Below, one piece after another: positions 33,420-44,974 of a stretch of DNA of 64,000 nt (the first letter of the stretch is position 1; every line of letters starts with the position of its first letter). Both the position numbers and the translations under genes were made by a program. Location: positions 14,436,967-14,500,966 of the forward strand of contig NC_054748.1 in NCBI RefSeq assembly GCF_018143015.1, given 5' to 3'. A model generated the notes under the pieces. It searched no databases. It was not told the origin of the DNA and saw only the letters and a list, made by a program, of their open reading frames with translations. The stretch comes from Lytechinus variegatus. Taxonomy: Eukaryota > Echinodermata > Echinoidea > Temnopleuroida > Toxopneustidae.

Positions 33420-35510
33420 AAGCTAAAATCGTATAGCAATGCGTTCATTTAGCACACAAGTGCAAAGTCTCATTTCCTGACCCGGTTAATTAACAAATTA
33501 TAATATAAGTCCAAAGTCTTTATTCCAAACCAGGTTGTTTCAAAAATTATAATATAAATCCAAAGTCTTTATTCCAGACCCGGTTGTTTCAAAAATAATA
33601 ATATGAGCCCAAAGTCTTTATTCCAGACCCGGTTGTTTCAAAAATTATAATATAAATCCAAAGTCTTTATTCCAGACCCGGTTGTTTCGAAAAAAATAAT
33701 ATGAGCCCAAAGTCTTTATTCCAGACCCGGTTGTTTCAAAAATAATAATATGAGCCCAAAGTCTTTATTCCAGACCCAGTTGTTTAAAAAACTATGATAA
33801 AAATCAAAAGTCTTTATTCCAGACCCGGTTGTTTAGAAAATAATAATATAAGTTCAAAGTCTTTATTCCAGACCCGGTTGTTTAAAAAATAATCATATGA
33901 TCCAAAAGTCTTTATTCCAGACCCGGTTGTTTAGAAAATAATAATATAAGTCCAAAGTCTTTATTCCAGACCCGATTGTTTAAAAAATGATAATATAAGT
34001 CCAAAGTCTTTTCTCCAGACCCGCTTGTTTAAAAAAATTATAATATAAATCCAAAGTCTTTATTCCAGACCCGGTTGTTTCAAAAATAATAATATGAGCC
34101 CAAAGTCTTTATTCCAGACCCGGTTGTTTTTAAAAATTATAATATAAATCAAAAGTCTTTATTCCAGACCCGGTTGTTTCAAAAATAATAATATGAGCCC
34201 AAAGTCTTTATTCCAGACCCAGTTGTTTAAAAAACTATGATAAAAATCAAAAGTCTTTATTCCAGACCCGGTTGTTTAGAAAATAATAATATAAGTTCAA
34301 AGTCTTTATTCCAGACCCGGTTGTTTAAAAAATAATCATATGATCCAAAAGTCTTTATTCCAGACCCGGTTGTTTAGAAAATAATAATATAAGTCCAAAG
34401 TCTTTATTCCAGACCCGATTGTTTAAAAAATGATAATATAAGTCCAAAGTCTTTTCTCCAGACCCGGTTGTTTAAAAAATTATAATATAAATCCAAAGTC
34501 TTTATTCCAGACCCGGTTGTTTAGAAAATAATAATATAAGTCCAAAGTCTTTATTCCAGACCCGATTGTTTAAAAATAATCATATGATCCAAAAGTCTTT
34601 ATTCCAGACCCGATTGTTCCAAAAATAATAATATAAGTCCAAAGTCTTTATTCCAGACCCGATTGTTTAAAAAATGATAAAATAAATCCAAAGTCTTTTC
34701 TCCAGACCCGGTTGTTTCAAAAATTATAATATAAATCCAAAGTCTTTTCTCCAGACCCGGTTGTTTCAAAAATTATAATATAAATCCAAAGTCTTTTTCC
34801 AGACCCTGTTATTCCAAAAATTATAATATAAATCAAAAGTCTTTATTCCAGACCCGGTTGTTTAAAAAATAATATAAGTCCAAAGTCTTTATTCCAGACC
34901 CGGTTGTTTAAAAAATAATCATATGAGCCAAAAGTCTTTATTCCAGACCCGATTGTTTCAAAAATGATAATATAAATCCAAAGTCTTTATTCCAGACCCG
35001 GTTGTTTAAAAAAATAATAATGCAAGTCCAAAGTCTTTTTCCAGACCCTGTTGTTTCAAAAATCATGTTATGAATTCAAAATCTTTTTTCCAGACCCGGT
35101 TATTTCAAAAATTATAATTTTAGTCCCAAATGAGATACATTCATGATATTCCAGTGGAAAAAAAATGAGAATCGAGCTTAGTCTTTTCTCCAGACGCTAA
35201 TGGTAAATTGAAAATCAAGCATAGTCTTTGCTCCAGACCCGGTAACTAAAAGCTGAAACTTTATAGTAATGTGTTAATATAGCACAAAAATGCGAAATCT
35301 TTTTTCCAGACCCGGTTAATTAAAAAATATAATATAAGTCTAAAGTCTTTTTTCCAGACCCATTTATTTAAGAAATTATAATAATTATAAAAAACAAAGA
35401 CCCACAATCCTATTTATGTTGAACAACATGGAAATGTAGCGTAGTCTTTCTGTCAGACCCAGTTATAAAAGTCATTAAAACACAACAACAACAACAAAAC
35501 AAAGACCCTG
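33420..35510 (+). repeat. Left arm inner array of TU-like element 1 (~49-bp units)
   Basis: About forty units with consensus AAAGTCTTTATTCCAGACCC, GGTTGTTTCAAAAATTATAA, TATAAATCC. A higher-order repeat of about 445 bp is visible: the variant ACCCAGTTGTTTAAAAAACT occurs at 33773 and again at about 34217 with the same neighbours. Units become diverged towards the centre (after 35080). The mirror array is 38690-41390. Confidence 0.85.
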
Positions 35511-35517
35511 CAACCAT

Positions 35518-36132
35518 TAAAGGTCAAGTCCTCTTCAGAAAAATGTTGATTTGAATCAATAGAGAAAAATCAGATAAGCACAATGCTGAAAATTTCATCA
35601 AAATCGGATGTAAAATAAGAAAGTTATGACATTTCAAAGTTTTGCTTATTTTTAACAAAATAGTTATATGAACGAGCCATGCAGCTACATCCAAATGAGA
35701 GAGTCGATGATGTCACTCACTCACTATTTCTTTTGGTTTTCATTGTTTGAATTATACATTATTTCAATTTTTACGAATTCGACGATTAGGACCTCCTTGC
35801 CTAAAGCACAAAATGTTAAAATAATAAATATCCACGTGTTGCAGGGAGGAATGAAACTTCATTTCACATGACAATGACGAGAAAATAAAAATGTTTCATA
35901 TTTCATTTAAGAAAATACAAAAGAAATAGTGAGTGAGTGATGTCATCAGTTCCTCATTTGCATACCGACCGAGATGTACATATAACTGCTTTGTGAAATG
36001 AAGCGAAATATTAAAATGCCATAACTTTCTTATTTTACATCCGATTTCGATGAAATCTTCAGTGTTATGCTTGTTGAATTTTTCTCTTTTTATTCAACTC
36101 AAGTTTTTGTTGGGGTGGACTTGTCCTTAAAA
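35518..36132. mobile_element. Palindromic element inside TU-like element 1, 615 bp
   Basis: The left arm AAAGGTCAAGTCCTCTTCAG ... ATCAAAATCGGATGTAAAAT ... GTCACTCACTCACTATTTCT is mirrored by GTGAGTGAGTGATGTCATCA ... ATTTTACATCCGATTTCGAT ... GGGGTGGACTTGTCCTT. Arms are over 250 bp. A half copy lies at 27216. This is a foldback MITE nested in the centre of the TU-like element. Confidence 0.7.
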
Positions 36133-36445
36133 AAAACAATTTATTGTATATTCCTTCCTTTTTTCTATGAAAAAACCTAAATAACAAAACATTTAAATAC
36201 ATATGAAAAAAAAAATGAGAAATAAGATATCAGTAAACAATAGGGGGATTACTTCCCGAAAACGATAAAGTTGTTGATTGACGATCTATGATATATTATA
36301 TAAAAGAAAAACATTCTAACAAGAAGGGATAACCATTCCATTCCATGTTTTTATTTGGCAATAAGTCATAATTGACTATTTTTGCCACCCACTGTATGAG
36401 AAGTAGGGTAGCAATTTCATTTAGTATTATTTTTATTACTTCTTT

Positions 36446-37530
36446 TTGTCTCACCTGCATAGCAGAGTGAGACTATAGGCGCCGCTTTTCCGACGGCGAC
36501 GGCGGCGGTGGCGGCGTCAACATCAAATCTTAACCTAAGGTTAAGCTTTTGAAATGACATCATAACTTAGAAAGTATATGGACCTAGTTCATGAAACTTG
36601 GCCATAAGGTTAATCAAGTATTACTTAACATCCTTTTAGAGTTTCATGTCACATGACCAAGGTCAAAGGTCATTTAAGGTCAATGAACTTAGACCATGTT
36701 GGGGGAATCAACTTCAAAATCTTAACCTGAGGTTAAGATTTTGAAATATTATCATAACTTAGAAAATATATAGACCTGGTTCATTAAACTTGGACATAAG
36801 TTGAATCAAGTACGTCACATGACCAAGGTCAAAGGTCATTTAGGGTCAATGAACTTTGGCCGATTTGGGGGTATCTGATGAATTACAATCAAAACTTAAA
36901 AAGGTTTTGGATCTGATTCATGAAACTTGGACATAATAGTAATCAAGTATCATTGAATACCTGGGCAAGTGTCCAGGTCACATGGTCAAGGTCAAAGGTC
37001 ATTTAGGGTCAATGAACTTTGGCTGAATTGGGTTTTTTTTGTTGAATTACCATCATAACTTTGAAAGTATGTTGGTTTAGTTCATAAAACTTGGACATAA
37101 GAGTAATCAAGTATCAGTGGACATCCTGTGTGCATTTTAGGTCACATGACCAAGGTCACAGGTCAATGAACTTTGGCCATAATGGGGGTATCTGTTGAAT
37201 TACCATCATAACTTTGCAAGTTTATTGATCTGACATTTCAAACGTGGACATAAGAGTAATAAAGTATCACTGAATATCCTGTGCAAGTTTCAGGTCACAT
37301 GATCAAGGTCAAAGGTCATGTGAGGGCAATGAATTTTGGCCACATTGGGGGTATTTGTTGAATTACCATCCTATCTCTGTAAGTGTATTGGTCTAGTTCA
37401 TAAAACGTGGAAATAAGAGTAACCAAGTATCACTTAACATCTTGTGCGAGTTATAGTAGTTTTCAAAGTCAGCACTGCTGCTATGTTGAATCGCGTGATG
37501 CAGGTGAGACGGTCAGAGGCATTCCACTTG
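36446..37530 (+). mobile_element. Helitron-like element with DR1 tandem repeats, copy 1
   Basis: The left end is TTGTCTCACCTGCAT; the inverse ATGCAGGTGAGAC occurs about 20 bp inside the right end, which finishes GGCATTCCACTTG. The core is five imperfect units of about 155-165 bp, each with TCACATGAYCAAGGTCAAAG followed by GTCA. Starts of AGGTCAAAGGTCA: 36660, 36826, 36989, 37306; a variant with one change is at 37153. The left flank also has a CGG-rich tract (36490-36520). The asymmetric terminal/subterminal inverted repeats plus a tandem-repeat core are typical of Helitron-related short elements. Copy 2 is at 58570-59688. Confidence 0.65.
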
Positions 37531-38079
37531 TTTATTATTATTATCTCTTGTATATTCATTCCTTTTTTATGAAAAAAAAACATAAAACCTTTAAATACAT
37601 ATAAAACAAAAAACTGAGGAATAAGATATCAGCACACAATATGGGGATTACTTCCCGTAAACGATAAGGTTGTTGATCGACGATCTATAGATATTATATA
37701 AAAGAAAATCATTCTAACAAGAGGGGATAACGTTTTAACAAGTTCTTCGGTACTTTAAATTTTCAGTGTACCAAACACCATTTGTAGTATATTCAGCATG
37801 TTTTTTTATTAGTTACAATTCCAAGAATCTCAGTGGCCTAAGATATATTTTCTGGGGTTACATTGACCCGTTAAGTAAAGAGAGAGAGAGAGAGAGAGGA
37901 TTTATGTGATCAAGAAGTGATAAGATAGGAAAAAAAACTGATTTGAAATGACTGAAAGAGAGACAGGCAAAGAAAGAAGAGCCTCCTCCCACACCCGTAC
38001 CAGAATAACGGAGTTAGGCTGTCCCGTCGGTGGATTCAGGTCCATCAACATCTTGAGGTTTAATCTTTCCAGGGGGCAA

Positions 38080-38265
38080 ACGTGTGTGTGTGTGTTTGAG
38101 TTTTGTCAGGCGTGTCTCAATCAGATATGATTATTTACGTCTGGGACCGACCTTTAACGTCACCATCCGAAAGACGTGACCAGGGCTCGAACCTCTGCAT
38201 CAATTTGTAACTTCCCCACATAGCTTGGATTACAGGCGCACGCCACAACGCCTAGTCTTTAAATA
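38080..38265. mobile_element. SINE-like repeat (minus-oriented tRNA-type boxes)
   Basis: TTTAACGTCACCATCCGAAA, then GACGTGACCAGGGCTCGAAC, CTCTGCATCAA and TTGGATTACAGGCGCACGCC. The CGAACC/GGCTCGAACCT word is the inverse of a tRNA-type B box. A shorter relative is at 42415-42475 (same TTTAACGTCACCATCCGAAA opening). The boundaries are approximate. Confidence 0.4.
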
Positions 38266-38689
38266 TGGTGTAGTCTTTGCTCTAGACCCATGCAGTTATT
38301 TCAAAATAGGATATTATTAGAAACGATAAAAACAGACAAAAAATATTAACAAAGACGCCACAATATCATTGATGTAGAATAACGTTGTTGTTGTTGTTGT
38401 TTTGGGTTTTTAAGGCGCGTACCATTTAGATCTGAATATTTACGCCTTTTATTAATTTGACGTTTTTGTGGTATGCCTTATCACAGGGTTTTATATTTTG
38501 GGAGATGCTGGTGTCTAAGTTTTTGGATTAATCTTTTGCTTAATTTGTATTTTAAGAGAACTGGATGTGGAGTAAAGACAACTCTCTAAACCCAAGCATT
38601 TTAACTGGGTTTAATTTTAAAGATTGGTCTTAGCTTTGATTTTTTTTTTCAATATTTGTTTATCTTATAAATAACTGGGTCTAGACGAA

Positions 38690-41480
38690 GGTCTAGGTAT
38701 AATAATAATGTTATTCAACAGGAATAAGAATATGACAAAGTATTATGTTTTTAAGATTGTTTGAATTAATTTCTAAATGACTGGGTCTGGAATAGAGACA
38801 ACGCTCTAAACATGTGCTTTTGTACTTGGTCTTAATTTGGAGGATTGTTGGTTCTTAGATTCGTTGTTGGGGGTTGGGTTTTATTGTTTTTTTATTCTGG
38901 AAATAATTGTGTCTGGAGGAAAGTCTACAATCCATCTCCATGTAATTCCACAGTAGTTAGATTATTGGGTATTTGTTTTAGACAATTTTATTTTTAAATA
39001 ATAACCAGATCTGGAAAATGGACGTTTTCTTTGCAAATGCATAATTACAATGTTTTGTAAGAGTCTTAGTATTATCATACAAAAGAATCTGGGTGTGGGG
39101 AAAAGACATATTTTTTACTGGGTGTAACTTTTGAAAACTGGTTTTAGATTCGATTTTCTTTTTTAATTCATTTCTTAGATAACCTGGTCTGGAGGAGAGA
39201 GTACGTTTTACAACTCATGTTATTCCAAGAGAATATGATAGGGTCTTATGTTAGAAGATTTTTTTTTCGTAATTTTTGTAATGATTAGGTCTGGAATAAA
39301 GACATCATTCTAAACCTCTTTTTAAAAACATGTTCTTAGGTTCAAGGATTGCTTGGTATTAGATTTGGAGTTATTTATATTTTTACTCTTAGCCTTATTT
39401 TGAAAAACAAATGACTGGGTCTGGCTGAAAGACTACGCTATATGTCCATGTTATCCAGCACTAATAAGATTATGGGGTCTTAACGGTTTTTGTTGTTGTT
39501 GTTGTATTGTTATTTACAATTTTTGAATAACAGGGTTTGGAGAAAAGGCTAAGCTCGATTTTCTTTTTTTCCACTGGAATATCATTATGGTATCTTAGTT
39601 TGGACTTATATTATAATTTTTGAAATAACTGGGTCTGGAAAAAAGACTTTGGACTTACATTATAATTTTTGAAACTACTGCGTCTGGAAAAACTTTGGAC
39701 TTTTGTGCTATATGAAGGCATTACTATAGGGTTTTAGTTTTTAGTTTTAAATAACCGGGTCTGGAGAAAAGACTATGCTTGATTCTCAATTTACTCATAG
39801 CGTATATTCACAAAACGTTCAGTATAATTTAAAACAACAACAAAGACTTTGATTCCACCAGTTTTAATTAAGTGGGTCTTGAGAGAAGACTAGGCTCGAT
39901 TCTCATTTTTATTCCACCGGAACATCATTATCGTATCTTAGTTTGGACTTGTATCATAATATTTGAAACAACCGGGTCTGGAATAAAGACTTTGGACTTA
40001 TATTATTATTTTTTAAACAACCGGGTCTGGAATAAAGACTTTGGATTTATATTATCATTTTTGAAACAATAGGGTCTGGAAAAAGAATTTGGATTTATAT
40101 TATAAATTTTGAAACAACCGGGTCTGGTGAAAAGACTTTGGACTTATATTATCATTTTTGAAACATTCGGGTCTGGAATAAAGACTTTAGGCTCATATGA
40201 TTATTTTTTAAACAACCGGGTCTGGAATAAAGACTTTGTACTTATATTATAATTTTTGAAACAACCGGGTCTGGAATAAAGACTTTGGGCTCATATTATT
40301 ATTTTTGAAACAACTGGGTCTGGAATAAAGACTTTGGATTTATATTATAATTTTTGAAACAATCGGGTCTGGAATAAAGACTTTGGGCTCATATTATTAT
40401 TTTTGAAACAACCGGGTCTGGAATAAAGACTTTGGATTTATATTATAATTTTTGAAACAACCGGGTCTGGAAAAAGACTTTGGATTTTTATTATAATTTT
40501 TGAAAGAACCGGGTCTGGAGAAAAGACTTTGGACTTATATTATCATTTTAGAAACAATCGGGTCTGGAATAAAGACTTTGGACTTATATTATTATTTTCT
40601 AAACAACCGGGTCTGGAATAAAGACTTTTGGATCATATGATTTTTTTTAAACAACCGGGTCTGGAATAAAGACTTTGAACTTATATTATTATTTTCTAAA
40701 CAACCGGGTCTGGAATAAAGACTTTTGATTTTTATCATAGTTTTTTAAACAACCGGGTCTGGAATAAAGACTTTGTACTTATATTATCATTTTAGAAATA
40801 ATCGGGTCTGGAATAAAGACTTGGGCTCATATTATTATTTTTGAAACAACCGGGTCTGGAATAAAGAATTTGGATTTATATTATAATTTTTGAAACAACC
40901 GGGTCTGGAAAAAGACTTTGGATTTTTATTATAATTTTTGAAAGAACCGGGTCTGGAGAAAAGACTTTGGACTTATATTATCATTTTAGAAACAATCGGG
41001 TCTGGAATAAAGACTTTGTGCTTATATTATTATTTTTTAAACAACCGGGTCTGGAATAAAGACTTTGGATTTATATTATAATTTTTGAAACAACAGGGTC
41101 TGGAAAAAGACTTTGGATTTATATTACAATTTTTTAAACAACCGGGTCTGGAGAAAAGACTTTGGACTTATATTATCATTTTTGAAACAATCGGGTCTGG
41201 AATAAAGACTTTGTACTTATATTATAATTTTTGAAACAACCGGGTCTGGAATAAAGACTTTGGGCTCATATTATTATTTTTGAAACAACCGGGTCTGGAA
41301 TAAAGACTTTGGATTTATATTATAATTTTTGAAACAACCGGGTCTGGAATAAAGACTTTGGATTTATATTATAATTTGTTAATTTACCGGGTCAGGAAAA
41401 GAGACTTTGCACTTTTGTGCTATATGAACGCAGTACTATACGATTTGAGTTCAGAACGGATTTGCCAAAAATCCCTTCAA
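38690..41480 (-). repeat. Right arm inner array of TU-like element 1 (inverted)
   Basis: Units TTTTTGAAACAACCGGGTCT, then GGAATAAAGACTTTGGATTT, then ATATTATAA, are the exact inverse of the left array. The inner part (38.7-39.9 kb) is diverged, the outer part (39.9-41.4 kb) is nearly regular, the same gradient as in the left arm. It leads into the inverted 16-mer array at 41484-41679. Confidence 0.85.
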
Positions 41481-42230
41481 ATTTATTACATTTGTGGGTA
41501 AAGTCATTATTACATTTGTGGGCGATCAAAAATTATTACATTTGTGGGTAAAGTGCATTATTACATTTGTGGGTGAAATTATTACATTTGTGGGTAAAGT
41601 GTTATTACATTTGTGGGCGTTATTACATTTGTGGGTAAAGTGTTATTACATTTGTGGGCGTTATTACATTTGTGGGTGCAACAACCCCCCCCCCCCAAAA
41701 AAAAACAAGGATATTTTGTCCACGAAAAAAATTGACAAGAAAATAAAAAGCAAATAGGCCTAGATTAACAAAATTTCAACCAAAAATAAGGACATTTCGT
41801 CTATGAATATTTAGATAAGCAAATAGAAAAGTCTTCACACTCAAATGGGGGGGGGGGGGCACACTTCTGATTTTAATGGCATTTTTACATTACAAATTTA
41901 GATTTTGCCTCTCAAGGGGGGCAAAGGGGCCGGTTGTGCCCCTTGCCCACTTGCATTGGAACACGCTTTCACACTATGATGTGTCACAATGTGAATGCGT
42001 TTACAAAATAACTTTACAACATACGATGAAAAGTTTTCTCTCTCTCCCTGAGGTTAAGCCACTCTTCCTAAGAGTGAAAATGAGTTGCTTTATTGCAATG
42101 GGATGAACACAGTTGTTTCGCATTCTGGTGACGGGTGTTCTTTCTGGCATATAAATTGCTGCGAAAGTATTCTGATCAAGCTTTACAAAAGAGCGATGAC
42201 TTGAATGTTTTTTTAATGTCTTATTCTTAG

Positions 42231-42307
42231 GTTTGGTCACAATAAAAGTTTCCAACTTGAGATTTCATGTTGATGGAATTCCTACACCGTCAACCGTTCG
42301 TGACTTT
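42231..42307 (+). CDS. Receptor gene exon: SEA-like module, part 1
   Basis: The acceptor is GTCTTATTCTTAG and the donor is GTAAGT; 77 nt, phase 1 in, phase 0 out. It reads GLVTIKVSNLRFHVDGIPTP, then STVRDF. Together with the next exon (in phase 0) it gives about 113 residues. A first hydrophobic strand (VTIKVSNLRF) followed by a helix (STVRDFVIDSLKNHTNELRL) fits the start of a SEA or SEA-like fold, but no signature residue proves it. It is the first exon after the TU-like element and the first change from the 1-1 phase rule, as expected for a module split by an internal intron. Confidence 0.65.
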
Positions 42308-42414
42308 GTAAGTAGTAAACATTATGATGTATCATTTTGTGTGTATACAGTATGGCAATGCATTTTTGTTAGTCGTGTTTTAATCATACTTGATTATTTT
42401 CATGCATGTTTTGC

Positions 42415-42480
42415 AATCTATTTAACGTCACCATCCGAAAGACGAGACCAGGGTCCCGGCCGTAACACAAAGGTTAACGA
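42415..42480. mobile_element. Fragment of the 38.1-kb SINE-like repeat
   Basis: TTTAACGTCACCATCCGAAA, GACGAGACCAGGGTCCCGGC is nearly the same as at 38153-38195. Only this short part is recognisable. It lies in the intron between the two SEA-like exons. Confidence 0.45.
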
Positions 42481-42805
42481 TTGACCATACTCTTGATTTT
42501 TGCGATCAATTTCAAGTTGGAGACAATGCAATTAATTATTCTTTTAGATGGTTTACGGCTCGAAACCCAAACATATTTTTAAGAAAAAGATTTAACACCA
42601 AGTCGTAGGCATATTGAAATACTTCAACTAGAAATATTTTATTCGGTATGAGTCTCACAATTATAATTCTACCTGTCATGATTTTAATTGTAGAGATAAA
42701 TGAATTTTTAATTGAATTAAATTGAATAATAAAGCAGAGCAGACCATGTAGACTACAGGTTCTAGCTTTCCAAACCCGTTTTGTGTGTGTTTGTGTTTTC
42801 AATAG

Positions 42806-43067
42806 GTAATTGATAGTCTAAAGAATCATACCAACGAGCTTCGTCTTACATCCTACGAAGACCTGTCACCGGAAGTCATTTGCAACCCCAACTCTTTCAA
42901 CCAAGAAGGGACTGATGTAGTTAATGCTGAAGTCACTGTGTACATGATGAATGCCACCAGCCTGACTGCAATGCAAGAAAGAGATCTTGTTAAGAGCGCC
43001 CTCACACAAGCTGCTAGCATCTCAAATGGTTTCTTGGACGTCGGCAGTATGGACACAGAAAACACCG
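42806..43067 (+). CDS. Receptor gene exon: SEA-like module, part 2
   Basis: The acceptor is GTGTTTTCAATAG and the donor is GTAAGC; 262 nt, phase 0 in, phase 1 out. It begins VIDSLKNHTNELRLTSYEDL, then NPNSFNQEGTDVVNAEVTVY, MMNATSLTAMQERDLVKSAL, TQAAS, and FLDVGSMDTENTG. The predicted strand-helix-strand order (NAEVTVYMM, AMQERDLVKSALTQA, FLDVGSM) suits the second half of a SEA-like, ferredoxin-type fold. No G-S-V-V/I autoproteolysis motif is seen. In membrane receptors such modules often precede a GAIN or transmembrane region, but none is visible in this window. One cysteine only. It is the last exon I can place for this gene. Confidence 0.65.
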
Positions 43068-44400
43068 GTAAGCAGCTTTTTCTAATTTTCATGTAATCCT
43101 TTCTTAATATGGAAGATCATGATTCTTAGCATGTATAATCTTACCTCTACAATCTCAGGAGTGTACAGTAGGAACCATCACAGTCCATTCTCAAAATCCA
43201 ATTTAAGATCATTATAGCCATATGGTCCCGAATCCGTTTGATGCAGAGTGAATGAATCATAAAGATTCCTACAAAATTAAAGGCAGAAGAGATTCCAGCA
43301 CGTACGTCTACCAGAATTGATAACCGCAGGCTAAACACTGTGATTTTGGATCTCTTAGGCGGCTAGTTTGGCCTGTCTATGCAGCTTTTGATGATCATCC
43401 AGGCATTGATCAATACACAAAGGCTGACATGTCTTGAATATATACCGCCATTTTGTGTGTGGGAGTGTGAATGTGTGTTCATATACATACACCTTCCAGT
43501 CAAACTTACATCACACTTGGGAACAATCACACCCGCACCCGTTGTACATTCTAACACACTCTAATCATAACTTTAGTGTTAACAAATTGACCCTTTCATG
43601 AATTCGTTATAACTTTTTATGTGTCACCGAAGATTGCCTTACACAAGGCCTCGTGTCTGTTTTATCAAACGCTTGCCGACCGAAGAGACTACACGCGCAA
43701 TGCCTGGTGAATGCGAGGTCAGCGACTGAATTCGTTCGATCGCGCGTTCACCCGCAAGATATTTCAGCAAGAAATTTACCCACATTGTGCTGCACTCAAC
43801 CCAGGTGAGGGTGAATGCTTACCCATAAGGATTAATTCCTTGAAATGCACTGAGCACTAGACGGCTTCTTGAGCTAAAGCTCGGGGTATAAATTGTTTTT
43901 TCTAGATAGATGGCGCAAAATAAATGCCTATTTTCATTATTATTAATATCAGTATTTTTGTTATTATCATCACCATCATCATTATCACATCATTATTACC
44001 CGGGTCTCACAAATGATCTTCGTCGGGCGCTAGTCCCAGCCAGGTCACAAGGCCTTGTAAAATGCTAGAGCACTTCCTTTGCTCACGCCCAACATAGAAC
44101 ATGACTTTGACAGTCATGTGCAACCCACACAGTGACACGAATTTGCTCTGGGATTTATTTCGTCTAAGATATAGGGTTAGGGTTACAATAGGGTTTTCTG
44201 TTAGGTTTAGGCTAGGGTATAGTGGAAAATCCTATGATAAAGTTGGTCATTCCTCTTGTGTGTGAAATATACACTGGAGCAAATGGACGCCGAATCAAAT
44301 GTCATAGATCCCCATCACACACCCTGACCCAGCGTTTATACTTTAGCTTCCCTTTTCAGCCACAATTAGACCAAAGACGATTTGGAGCGAAGGTGCCTTA
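43068..44400. other. No gene recognised; 3' side of the receptor gene
   Basis: I looked for a further exon with phase 1 entry, a transmembrane segment or a poly(A) end and found none that I trust. An AG at about 43358 (GATCTCTTAG) would enter a frame that stops after two codons. A short AGGGTTAGGGTTACAATAGGG stretch near 44172 is only a chance telomere-like word. The gene may continue beyond the window through a long intron. Confidence 0.4.
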
Positions 44401-44650
44401 AGTTCAAGTTAATTTATTTGTTTCATTGAAAACCGAAAAAACAATACATTCATTCATTGTCAAAGAGAAAAAAAAACAGCAAGGATAAACACATGAACAA
44501 AGAATTAAGAATATCAGATACATGGAACAGAGGTGGCCTATATAAAAGTAGGGCTTGTTTACGCACAGATCACTTTTGTCATAACATCATAAATACAGGA
44601 GATATAAGTATCTAAGTCTACGATATAAAAAAGTCTGCATAAAATCGCGC
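44401..44650 (-). mobile_element. LINE-like 3' tail, copy 1
   Basis: AAGTTAATTTATTTGTTTCA, TTGAAAACCGAAAAAACAAT, ATTAAGAATATCAGATACAT and GGTGGCCTATATAAAAGTAG recur at 50840-51080 and, more decayed, at 48965-49215. The poly-A-poor start with ACATTCATTCATT suggests the 3' end of a retroelement in minus orientation. There is no reverse transcriptase nearby. Confidence 0.45.
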
Positions 44651-44974
44651 GCAGAATAAAAACTAGATAAACAAATAAATACATTTAAACTGACTTCGGC
44701 TGTCAAGGACCTGATGTACCCCCCCCCCTTGATGCGCCACTGCCCAATTGAAACATTGTGTCAATTTTTTGTTTTTACTTTTATCTGATGGGGAAAAATA
44801 ATTAACCTCATGTACTATCTTTTTTAATTCCAAAGACTTTTTCCCCAAAAGTGTAGAATTTCTTTATTGAAATGCACTGTGTTGGGAGATTAATTTACCA
44901 AAAAAATGCGCTAACATTCATCATTATTGACATGGTAACGTGATCTCTCATATAACGTCGGGGGGGGGGGGGGG

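Larger units (their letters stand above)
33170..41683. mobile_element. TU-like foldback element 1, 8.5 kb
   Basis: Both ends read TGTTRCACCCACAAATGTAA inward. Each end carries ten copies of the 16-mer CCCACAAATGTAATAA with variable but conserved spacers (33177-33389; inverse at 41484-41679). Inside each end is a long array of about 49-bp units (AAAGTCTTTATTCCAGACCC, then GGTTGTTT...). Left array to about 35.5 kb; right array, inverted, from about 38.7 kb. Long composite inverted repeats made of an outer short-repeat domain and an inner domain match the described sea urchin TU foldback transposons. The centre (35.5-38.3 kb) contains other insertions and no transposase I can recognise. The element fills most of the intron between the Ig and SEA-like exons. 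Confidence 0.85.

Noticed and set aside
41494..41757. Open frames rich in ITFVGKV / LHLW repeats (also at 44977 and 46320)
   Set aside because: They are translations of the 16-mer terminal array in different frames, mirrored in each arm, with no start or splice context.
42231..43067. GAIN domain with GPS cleavage motif
   Set aside because: No Cys-Trp pattern and no H-L-T/S cleavage site is seen; the strand-helix order suits a SEA-like module better.
43340..43440. A terminal exon of the receptor gene after GATCTCTTAG
   Set aside because: In the required phase it stops after two codons, and nothing else supports it.
44165..44215. Telomere-like AGGGTTAGGGTTA
   Set aside because: Only about two imperfect units; too short for an interstitial telomere array.
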